In this document: piece after piece, positions 14,655 through 20,889 of the stretch | Numbering within the stretch: the first letter of the stretch is position 1 | Layout of the letters: every line of letters begins with the position of its first letter | Origin: Candidatus Methanoplasma sp. | GTDB lineage: Archaea; Thermoplasmatota; Thermoplasmata; Methanomassiliicoccales; Methanomethylophilaceae | DNA length: 20,889 bases | Reading direction: 5' to 3' | NCBI GenBank assembly: GCA_031256615.1 | Contig: JAIRQG010000095.1 | Location: forward strand, 1-20,889 | The notes under the pieces: generated by a model | What the model saw: the letters and a program-made list of their open reading frames with translations, nothing else | Told to the model about the DNA's origin: nothing | Databases searched by the model: none | Program-made: the position numbers and the translations under genes

Positions 14655-15802
14655 ACTCTCACATAGTCATTGAATACCGGCTGTAAGCCTCTTTTGGTCA
14701 GAACGCGTCTTATCTCATCCACGCTTCTCGGATCAGAGATGTCAAACTGCTCATCGCCCTTTTTTTCCTCCGCATGTCCGCCCACTCCTACCGATACTCC
14801 GGCGGATATCTTTGTGGCGCTCAGCCCGACGATATTGTCTCTGAAATCGGGGCTCTCTCTGGAAGATATGGTCTGTCCGGCGAAAGGCATGAAGATGCGG
14901 TACGCAAGCGCCACCTGCAGAAGATCTCTCTCAGATATTATCTCAGCGGAATATTTTCCTTTGCTGAAAGGCCTCAGCCTCGGCAGGGAGAAGGAGATCT
15001 CCGCGTGCGGGTATTTTCTCTGCAGAAGATATGCGTGGGTCCCGCATGCCAAGGCATCTTTTCGGAAATCTCCCAGTCCGAGCAGAGCGCCGAAGGCAAC
15101 GCCCCTCATCCCTCCCATCAGTGCCCTTTCCTGTGAATTGAACCTGTATGAGAATATCTTCTTCGGGCCGAATGGATGGATCCTTTCATACTTCGACGGG
15201 TCGTATGTTTCCTGAAAGACCGTGACATAATCGGCGCCGCAGTCGCGAAGGCGGCTGTATTCTTGGACATTCAAAGGGTAGATCTCAAGCCCGATGTTCC
15301 TGAAGTACTTCGCTGCCGTCCTAACGCAGCCGCTGATGAAATCCAAATCAGACTTCTCCCTGGATTCCCCTGTCAGGATAAGGACCTCGGCAAGGCCGGA
15401 TCTTGATATTATCGACATCTCTCTGTCAATATCCTCCTGAGAGAGTTTTGCCCGGCGGATATCGTTGTCCGCATTGAAACCGCAGTACAGGCAGCCGTTA
15501 TCGCAATAGTTCGATGCGTACAGAGGAGTGAATATGCTGATAGAGTTGCCAAAATACCTTTGAGTCTCTTCTCTGGCCCTTTGTGCCATTTCCTCAAGGA
15601 AGCTGCCCGCAGCAGGCGAGAGAAGAGAGGCAAAACCTTCTATGCCGAGGCGGCTCTCGCCGAGTGCGTTCTAAACATCTGTCTCCGTGAACGAAATAGG
15701 ATCAAGCTCGGAGACCTTTGACAGAGTGTTCTTCATGATGTTGGACTTTATCGGTTCCATATGTTCGAAGTAGTCGCCGGCATCCGTGAATTCTCTGGTC
15801 AT
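14651..15802 (-). CDS. thiH: 2-iminoacetate synthase ThiH (radical SAM), with in-frame amber codon 44
   Basis: ThiH cleaves tyrosine to dehydroglycine (2-iminoacetate) and p-cresol, feeding the thiazole ring made by ThiG. Read from the ATG at 15802, which overlaps the thiG TGA as ATGA, the frame gives 43 codons ([20 protein letters not shown] onward), a TAG at 15671-15673, then 339 codons to TGA. Without the TAG the first usable ATG (15589) would drop 71 residues. The segment around the [21 protein letters not shown] then [20 protein letters not shown], aligns with the conserved ThiH N-terminus (E. coli ADVERALNAS then MMALLSPAASGYLEQLAQRA), the amber replacing the polar residue after DV. The radical SAM motif is CDNGCLYC (Cys100, 104, 107). 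Other family blocks are [32 protein letters not shown] and [11 protein letters not shown]. The full length of 383 residues fits the family. Pyrrolysine at residue 44 is inferred. Confidence 0.9.
15671..15673 (-). other. In-frame TAG in thiH, probable pyrrolysine codon 44
   Basis: The frame is conserved on both sides and there is no shift. Eight bases after the TAG the message can fold a small hairpin, CGGC-GAGA-GCCG (plus positions 15651-15662), with a GNRA-type loop. The site is in the helical N-terminal region before the radical SAM barrel, where homologues have Glu, Arg or similar. Confidence 0.8.
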
Positions 15803-16572
15803 TCTGCACCCTCTAAAAATCCGGTGAGCGGGCTGGAAGCCTCCCCTCTGTTATGAAGGATCCTGCCCGGTTTTGAAAGGAATGCCGCCCTTCCCGCTTC
15901 GATGGCCAGTTTGAAGGCCTTGGCCATCATCGGTATGTTGCCCGCGGTAGCGATCGCTGTATTCGCCATTACCGCAGCGCACCCTATCTCCATGGCTTCG
16001 CATGCCTGCGACGGCCTTCCGATGCCGGCATCCACTATCACAGGAAGGTCCAGCTCGTCTATTATTATCTTTATGAAATCTTTTGTCAGCAGCCCTTTGT
16101 TGCTCCCGATAGGTGCGCCGAGAGGCATGATCGCGGATGCTCCTGCGTCCGCCATCGACCGCGCGGCAGATAGGTCCGGCATCATATACGGCATGACGAT
16201 GAAGCCCTCGTCGGCAAGCATTCTGGTGGCTTTGATCGTTTCGCAGTTATCGGGGAGAAGATACCGCGAATCTCTTATTATCTCGACCTTGATCATATCG
16301 CCGCATCCCAGTTCCCTTGCGAGCATTGCGATCCTTACGGCCTCTTCCGCATTCCTCGCCCCAGAGGTGTTCGGCAGCAGCGTCAATCCGGCCGGAATGT
16401 AATCCAGGATGTTCTCTTCTCCTTTTTCGTTCGCTCTTCTCACGGCAAGGGTCGCTATCTCAACGCCCCCGTTCTCCATGACGGCCTTCGTCATATCAAG
16501 CGAGAACTTTCCTGAACCCAGTATGAATCTGGAATTGAATCTCCTGTTCCCTATCCTGAGCTCATCGGTCAT
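15799..16572 (-). CDS. thiG: Thiazole synthase ThiG
   Basis: ThiG condenses 1-deoxyxylulose 5-phosphate, iminoacetate and the thiocarboxylate of ThiS into the thiazole phosphate of thiamin. The 257-aa TIM barrel begins [20 protein letters not shown], the typical ThiG opening. The Schiff-base lysine is in DMIKVEII (Lys95). The phosphate and substrate loops [21 protein letters not shown] and [17 protein letters not shown] are all present. The start is three bases after the thiF stop; its own TGA overlaps the thiH ATG. This is the bacterial thiazole route; most archaea use a Thi4-type enzyme. Confidence 0.96.
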   Translation of the reverse strand: MTDELRIGNRRFNSRFILGSGKFSLDMTKAVMENGGVEIATLAVRRANEKGEENILDYIPAGLTLLPNTSGARNAEEAVRIAMLARELGCGDMIKVEIIRDSRYLLPDNCETIKATRMLADEGFIVMPYMMPDLSAARSMADAGASAIMPLGAPIGSNKGLLTKDFIKIIIDELDLPVIVDAGIGRPSQACEAMEIGCAAVMANTAIATAGNIPMMAKAFKLAIEAGRAAFLSKPGRILHNRGEASSPLTGFLEGAE

Positions 16573-16575
16573 TGT

Positions 16576-17214
16576 TCACATATCTCCCTTGATAATTAAT
16601 GAAATTACGGCATTTGCCATGTGTCCTGCGCAAATGTTCACTCTCGGCGACATAAGACCTCCTTTGGCATCCTCCAGGTCAATACCGTCACCGCATATGT
16701 AAAGGTCAGCGAATAACCTTTCTGTTCTTATTTCGTTGGACCTTCCGAATCCCGCCATTCCGGAACCGGACACGACCTTGATCCCGGGGCATTTTTCAAG
16801 AAGAGCATTGATAAGCATTGCCTTCTCAGAGGGAACATCAAAGGCTTCGCAGACGATATCGCATTTTCCGAAGATGTTCGGGATGTTGGATGGTTCCAGC
16901 TTCATATTGTGCTTTTCAATAGTAAGATACGGGTTGATCTTCTTAAGCAGCTCCTCGGCGGCATCGACCTTCGGTCTTCCGATCTGATCGAGATAGTAAT
17001 TCTGTCTGTTTATGTTGGTGATATCAACTATGTCAAAATCGGCAACTGTCAGATAGGACACTCCTGCTCTGACAAGCATTGCAGCGATGTTCGATCCGAG
17101 GCCACCTAGGCCTGCGATGCCTATCTTTGCTTTTTTTATTTTATTATGAATTTCGGGGCCGTGTCTTGCACAAAGAGTATGGTCCAACTCGTCCATGCTT
17201 GGAAACGACATCAT
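16576..17214 (-). CDS. thiF: ThiS adenylyltransferase ThiF (short, clostridial type)
   Basis: ThiF adenylates the C-terminal glycine of ThiS so that sulfur can be added. The 212-aa E1-like protein has the nucleotide loop GIAGLGGLGSNIA (about 32-44), the acidic ATP-binding part VADFDIVDITNINRQ with Arg70 and Gln71, and GRPKVDAA with Lys82. It is shorter than E. coli ThiF and shows no paired CXXC zinc site, as in the 'family 2' ThiF of Clostridia. Its ATG overlaps the thiS TGA (ATGA). Stop TGA. Confidence 0.93.
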   Translation of the reverse strand: MMSFPSMDELDHTLCARHGPEIHNKIKKAKIGIAGLGGLGSNIAAMLVRAGVSYLTVADFDIVDITNINRQNYYLDQIGRPKVDAAEELLKKINPYLTIEKHNMKLEPSNIPNIFGKCDIVCEAFDVPSEKAMLINALLEKCPGIKVVSGSGMAGFGRSNEIRTERLFADLYICGDGIDLEDAKGGLMSPRVNICAGHMANAVISLIIKGDM

Positions 17215-17405
17215 CCACCACCAACAAACCCGACTATTTCAACGGAGTCGTCCTCTTTTAGAAGTGTGCAGGCGTACTCCGACCTCGGAATGATCTTTCC
17301 GTTCAGTTCAACTGCCACCCGGTCCTGTCTGCGGCCGGTGTTAAGGATCAGATCCTCCACTGTCATCGGCGGAATCAGTTCCAGATGCTTACCGTTGACT
17401 TTCAT
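17211..17405 (-). CDS. thiS: Sulfur carrier protein ThiS
   Basis: A ubiquitin-like carrier of 64 aa that brings sulfur to ThiG as a C-terminal thiocarboxylate. It begins MKVNGKHLELIPPMTVEDLI, has the central VAVELNGKIIPRSEY strand that is characteristic of ThiS, and ends EIVGFVGGG with the needed Gly-Gly. It lies directly upstream of and overlaps thiF, its activating enzyme. Confidence 0.95.
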   Translation of the reverse strand: MKVNGKHLELIPPMTVEDLILNTGRRQDRVAVELNGKIIPRSEYACTLLKEDDSVEIVGFVGGG

Positions 17406-17424
17406 GCTATTACCGTAAGCGCAC

Positions 17425-18054
17425 TCAGATATTTGGTCTTACTTTCAGTATCATATCTCTAAGTTCATGAGCAGCTGACGGGATATCTTTCTGCGACACA
17501 ACGGCGGAGACCACTGCCACGCCGTCCGCACCGGCTCTGATAACGTCTTGTATATTCCCTCTGTTGATCCCGCCGATCGCCATCACAGGTATGTCAACAG
17601 CCGTTTTGACCGTGAAAACGGCGTCGAGACCCATGCCGTTGCGCGCATCGTGTTTGGTGGAGGTATGAAATATCGAACCCACACTGACATAATCTGCTCC
17701 TTCCGATTCCGCTTTTCTTGCCTCTTCCGGGCTGTGTACTGACATTCCTATCAGTTTGTCGTCTCCGAGCAGTTCTCTGGCATCTTTTATCGGTATATCA
17801 GACTGACCGAGGTGCACGCCGTCCGCATCTGACAATATTGCAATATCCACTCTGTCGTTCACAATGAAGAACTTTGCATATTTTTCCGAGATGGTCTTGA
17901 TCTTTCTGGCTTGCTCAAGCACCTCTTTTCCGTCAGACCCTTTCATTCTCAGCTGAACGATGTCGGCGCCGCCGGAATAAGCAAGCCTGGCGACCTCGGA
18001 CTCAGACAGACCGTTCGACAAGGCACGGTCTGTTATCACGCAGAGTTCGAACAT
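17425..18054 (-). CDS. thiE: Thiamin phosphate synthase ThiE
   Basis: ThiE couples the thiazole phosphate with the pyrimidine pyrophosphate to give thiamin phosphate. The start MFELCVITDRALS gives 209 aa; a TTG five codons upstream (18069) is a less likely alternative. All catalytic blocks are present: QLRMKG, FIVNDRVDIA, GVHLGQSDIP, GSIFHTSTKH, VMAIGGI and a C-terminal GVAVVSAVV phosphate loop. It is the first gene of the thi operon, 19 bases before thiS. I see no TPP riboswitch motif upstream on the minus strand (18055-18150). Confidence 0.94.
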   Translation of the reverse strand: MFELCVITDRALSNGLSESEVARLAYSGGADIVQLRMKGSDGKEVLEQARKIKTISEKYAKFFIVNDRVDIAILSDADGVHLGQSDIPIKDARELLGDDKLIGMSVHSPEEARKAESEGADYVSVGSIFHTSTKHDARNGMGLDAVFTVKTAVDIPVMAIGGINRGNIQDVIRAGADGVAVVSAVVSQKDIPSAAHELRDMILKVRPNI

Positions 18055-18145
18055 ACTGCTTAATCGCAAACAGACCTATTAATGCTATCCGAAGGCCAAT
18101 GAAACAATGGTCGGTAGGAATGACAAAAATATTCAGGTCAACTCA

Positions 18146-18289
18146 GGTATCCAAAATGCAAGAAATTTCACATTTCAGATACCTAAAATGCAAGAAATTT
18201 CACATTTTGGATATCTCAAATGCAAGAAATTTCACATTTCAGATACCTAAAATGCAAGAAATTTCACATTTTGGATATCTCAAATGCAA
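18146..18289. repeat. 32-bp tandem repeat array built of nested palindromes (about 4.4 copies)
   Basis: The block ATGCAAGAAATTTCACATTT recurs at 18156, 18188, 18220 and 18252, exactly 32 bases apart, with a broken fifth copy at 18284. The 12-base linkers alternate between CAGATACCTAAA and TGGATATCTCAA, giving a 64-bp higher order. Each unit is a dyad: GAAATTTC in the centre, AAATG/CATTT around it, and GGTATC/GATACC or GATATC outside. A 65-codon frame runs through but 32 is not a multiple of three, so the array is not coding. It lies between thrS and thiE, about 75-100 bases upstream of the thi operon start. Confidence 0.9.
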
Positions 18290-18407
18290 TAGATGAAAAA
18301 TATGGATATCTTTTCAAAGGCCATAGTGGCTGTAAACCCCAAAAACCATAATTGCAATTGAGAAAACACCTGCAAGAGAAATGATTGAAATGGTTTGAAA
18401 GACCCGA
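18290..18407. other. AT-rich gap between thrS end and the repeat array
   Basis: No gene is seen. It contains the 3' flank of thrS, with T-rich stretches on the minus strand (for example TTTTTGGGGTTT near 18340) that may end the thrS transcript. Confidence 0.4.
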
Positions 18408-20243
18408 TCAGAACTCGCAGCGTTTGCTGAGATTTGCGGGGAGATACATAGGGCGTACGGGATAGCCTTCAGTCTCGCTCTTTATTTTGGAGACAAGTTC
18501 CTCAACGGTCATGTCGACATCCTTGTTCTCGGACCTCACATAGACCTTTAGTTTCCCGCTTTTCATCTCGTTCTCGCCGATCACCGCGCTGTATGAGCAC
18601 CAGTCTTGCTTTGCTTTCCTTACCTTCTTGCCGACTGTAGCGTCGGTGTCGTCAACGGACACTCTGATCTTTTTGGCCCTGAGGCCGTCTGCCATCTCTT
18701 TGGAAGCGGAAACGTAATCCTCCGACATAGGCATCAAGCGCACCTGTTCAGGAGCTATCCATGTAGGGAGATATCCCGGCACGCCGGTCTTCTCCATCTG
18801 AACGGCAGTGTCCAGCAGCGCGTACATGTATCTCTCGATGGAACCTATGACCGCGCAATGGAGTATGATCGGATAGTGCCTCTCTCCTTTCTCGTCGGCA
18901 TATGTGATCCCGAATCTCTTGGCGTTGCCGATGTCGATCTGCACGGTCCCGATCTCTCTGGGCCTCTTCATCTGATCAAGCATATGATACTCGATGTTGA
19001 CCGTCCAGTAGTAATTGATCCCCTCGGGGTAAATATGGATCAAAGCATCTTTGCCGTGTTCTTCGCAGAGCTTTCTCACCATTTCCTTATTGTCCTCAAA
19101 AGCTTTTCTGGAAGAGAAGTTGACGAGCATATCGTAATCTCTTCCGATGTTCTCTATCTCGTCGTATATCTTTCCGTCAAGGAGCGTGAAATACTCATGC
19201 GCTTCAGGTATTGTAGTGCACATTACATGGAAATCGGGCATGTTAAGTCTTCTTGTTCTGAAGCATAACATCGTCTCTCCGGACTGTTCGAGTCTGTATG
19301 AATCAGCCACCTCGAACGCGCCGAACGGCATCTGTTTGTAACTTATGTTCCATCCCCTTATCATCGCGAACTGCTGGTGGCATGCCGCATATCTCAGGAT
19401 GAAACTTTTTTTCCCGGTGTTTATGCTGTAGAGTCTGTCGCCGAAAAGCTCTGCGTGCTCTTTGACCGCCGGTTCATCCAGCGAGAACATGTTCGTTCCT
19501 TTTACGTTATATACGCTGATCCCGGAGTTGTTCACGATGTCCGTGGAATAATCGGATATGAGGTCGAACATCATCGCCCCCGGCGGGGCGAGGTTCATGT
19601 GCCCCACGTCGGACATAGATTCCCACTGGATACCGAACTTCTTGCACAATCTCAGATATTCCGGTTCTCCGCTGGACGGAGCCTCTTTGCCGAGGGCCTC
19701 CTTGTCGATCATGGACATCATGCAGTCGGAGCCGTTTTTGTAGTCCTCGATCGACACTTCCTTTCCGTCGATCTTCAGAACGAAATAAACATCTTTTCCT
19801 TTGGGCGCGGTCTTCTCTTCCTTGCCCTTGAAATCCCTGGAAAGTTCGGAAAGCGGATGGCCTTTGCATTTGATGTCGAATGATTTATACCACCCGAACG
19901 GTGCGCGTGAGACCTCCGCACCGGATGCTTCGATCATTTTCTTCATCATGTCGAGCATCTCGATGCTTGCTTTGGGTTTTGCAAGGTCGCTGCTCAGGTG
20001 AGCATAGGGGTAGAGCATTATGCGTTCCGCGCCGACCCTCTCCTTTGTGGCCAAGATATCCTTCGATGCCTCTGTTGCGACCTGCAGGATCTTATCTTCA
20101 TCGTCGCTCTCCACGGTGATGAAAACTACCAAAACCTCATCCATCTTTCCGCTATGGAGGTCATCTGGTATTGCCTCGGCGACCTTCGTTTTGTCTTTTG
20201 CCTCGAATTCCATCGAGTCGGCATGAATGTACAATGCTCTCAT
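18408..20243 (-). CDS. thrS: Threonyl-tRNA synthetase, archaeal type
   Basis: ThrRS charges tRNA-Thr. The 611-aa protein starts with the archaeal editing domain (MRALYIHADSMEFEAKDKTK, about residues 1-145), which resembles D-aminoacyl-tRNA deacylase and replaces the bacterial N2 editing domain. The class II core follows, with ISVYNVKGTNMFSLDEPAVK, the zinc-site cysteine in AACHQQF, motif-2-like ADSYRLEQSGE and CFRTRRLNMPDFH, and VQIDIGNAKRFGI. The C-terminal anticodon domain begins around YLPTWIAPEQVRLMP. It is a single gene with its own promoter. Stop TGA. Confidence 0.95.
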   Translation of the reverse strand: MRALYIHADSMEFEAKDKTKVAEAIPDDLHSGKMDEVLVVFITVESDDEDKILQVATEASKDILATKERVGAERIMLYPYAHLSSDLAKPKASIEMLDMMKKMIEASGAEVSRAPFGWYKSFDIKCKGHPLSELSRDFKGKEEKTAPKGKDVYFVLKIDGKEVSIEDYKNGSDCMMSMIDKEALGKEAPSSGEPEYLRLCKKFGIQWESMSDVGHMNLAPPGAMMFDLISDYSTDIVNNSGISVYNVKGTNMFSLDEPAVKEHAELFGDRLYSINTGKKSFILRYAACHQQFAMIRGWNISYKQMPFGAFEVADSYRLEQSGETMLCFRTRRLNMPDFHVMCTTIPEAHEYFTLLDGKIYDEIENIGRDYDMLVNFSSRKAFEDNKEMVRKLCEEHGKDALIHIYPEGINYYWTVNIEYHMLDQMKRPREIGTVQIDIGNAKRFGITYADEKGERHYPIILHCAVIGSIERYMYALLDTAVQMEKTGVPGYLPTWIAPEQVRLMPMSEDYVSASKEMADGLRAKKIRVSVDDTDATVGKKVRKAKQDWCSYSAVIGENEMKSGKLKVYVRSENKDVDMTVEELVSKIKSETEGYPVRPMYLPANLSKRCEF

Positions 20244-20317
20244 GATACCAGTGTTCCTTTCCTTTCTTCGGTCTCTTAATAAAGAGAACCGAACATGACA
20301 TATTGCATATCAGGAGT

Positions 20318-20325
20318 AATATAAA
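20318..20325 (-). promoter_or_regulatory. TATA box of thrS
   Basis: On the minus strand TTTATATT (inside TTTATTTATATTAC) lies about 75 bases before the thrS ATG, predicting a leader of about 50 bases. The rest of 20244-20539 shows no gene, only short unsupported frames. Confidence 0.5.
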
Positions 20326-20341
20326 TAAACGTTTGAAGGCA

Positions 20342-20355
20342 CACGGAGGTCCCGT
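20342..20355. repeat. Copy 2 of the 14-bp intergenic element
   Basis: CACGGAGGTCCCGT, identical to 10042-10055 and again preceded by GAAGG plus two variable bases. It lies just upstream of the thrS promoter on the other strand. Confidence 0.4.
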
Positions 20356-20539
20356 CGGAGGCCCTCACGGATGCTTATAACCAAGAAGACAGTAAGATTC
20401 TTCCATTCCGCCCGCCGTGATTTAAGCCTCTGCCTTGATTCCTTGGGCGGAGTCGCTGTTTCTCCACAAAAAAAGATTTTGGAAAAGGTTTCAATATATG
20501 CTGGCAATTCTTTTTTCTCTGCAGACTCTCAAATGAGCT

Positions 20540-20889
20540 TTACCACCCCAACATGGGCAGATAGATCACTGTGAACGTTGCGTTCGCCCTCATCCCGCTG
20601 CCGCCGGCTGGAGTATAGGCAATAAACTCAACCGTGTATGCTCCGGGTGCGAGGGTTCCTGTGATCATCACCGCCGAGAATATTCCGTCCGCAAAGATCG
20701 GGACGCTCACGATCGTGGCGGGGTAGCCGTAAACCCATATGTCGACGTGGTCGATGCCCACAACGTATCCGCGCACAATGACCGCGTCGGTTCTGTTGTA
20801 CACTGCAACGACATCAGAGATGCCTCCCACAGTGAACGTCGCGGTCGCCCTTATTCCGCTGCCGCCGGCAGGGGTGTAGGCAACAAGCT
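20540..20889 (-). CDS. C-terminal part of a repeat-containing, probably surface-exposed protein (partial)
   Basis: The frame is open to the window edge; a GTG at 20830 inside it is not the real start. The last 116 codons contain one full and one partial copy of a repeat: AYTPAGGSGIRATATFTV, then GGISDVVAVYNRTDAVIVRG and onward, then AYTPAGGSGMRANATFTV, ending IYLPMLGW and TAA. The unit is 87 codons and is visible in the DNA as a 261-bp direct repeat. The beta-rich, Gly/Thr/Val-rich composition is like the Ig-like or adhesin repeats of archaeal surface proteins. No membrane anchor or sorting motif is seen at the C-terminus. Function is not known. Confidence 0.75.
   Translation of the reverse strand, partial: LVAYTPAGGSGIRATATFTVGGISDVVAVYNRTDAVIVRGYVVGIDHVDIWVYGYPATIVSVPIFADGIFSAVMITGTLAPGAYTVEFIAYTPAGGSGMRANATFTVIYLPMLGW

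Noticed and set aside
15589..15591. ATG at codon 72 as the real start of thiH
   Set aside because: It would remove the conserved [12 protein letters not shown] region, leave an unexplained gap after thiG and ignore the ATGA overlap at 15802.
18055..18150. TPP riboswitch ahead of the thi operon
   Set aside because: I could not find the conserved CTGAGA and ACCTGA-type blocks in the right order on the minus strand.
18146..18289. CRISPR array
   Set aside because: The units are contiguous with only alternating 12-base linkers and no unique spacers.
18099..18296. A 65-codon frame across the repeat array
   Set aside because: The repeat period of 32 is not a multiple of three, so the peptide is not periodic; the palindromic structure explains the sequence better.

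Overview
The window reads as a chromosomal segment of a methylotrophic, pyrrolysine-using archaeon, most likely of the order Methanomassiliicoccales (Methanomethylophilus-like). The basis is a one-domain PylS, a shrunken tRNA-Pyl, a pylT-S-B-C-D cluster, a monomethylamine methyltransferase gene with an in-frame amber codon, an archaeal ThrRS, and promoters of TATA-box type, several apparently leaderless.

Layout. 1-1317: the last codons of an unidentified gene, then a Rh-type ammonium/methylammonium channel (+). 1364-4452 (-): mtmB (amber/Pyl codon 202) followed by ramA, the ATP-dependent activator of methylamine corrinoid proteins; no corrinoid-protein gene is present. 4646-5085 (-): an unrecognised small gene with a terminator. 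5086-5643: a gene-poor, structured region with a TATA box and a 22-codon mini-ORF that contains TAG. 5644-9607 (+): pylT, pylS, pylB, pylC, pylD. 9686-9922: a small unknown gene. 10094-11320 (-): isocitrate dehydrogenase, divergent from an MMPL/RND-type membrane protein (11417-14044, +). 14052-18054 (-): a six-gene thiamin operon, thiE-thiS-thiF-thiG-thiH-thiE/tenI-like. 18146-18289: a 32-bp palindromic tandem repeat array. 18408-20243 (-): thrS. 20540-20889 (-): the C-terminal end of a repeat-containing, probably surface protein that runs off the window.

How the genes work together. PylB, PylC and PylD make pyrrolysine from lysine; PylS loads it on tRNA-Pyl, which decodes UAG. MtmB then uses Pyl to demethylate monomethylamine and RamA keeps the partner corrinoid active. 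The Rh-type channel may import the amine or export the ammonium released.

The most notable observation is a second gene with an in-frame TAG: thiH, a bacterial-type thiamin gene with no known link to methylamines. Its first 43 codons begin at an ATGA overlap with thiG and the ThiH alignment continues across the TAG. All 20 gene ends visible here use TGA or TAA and none uses TAG, which fits a genome in which UAG is a sense codon. A second oddity is that pylS has no ATG, GTG or TTG in frame ahead of its conserved N-terminus.
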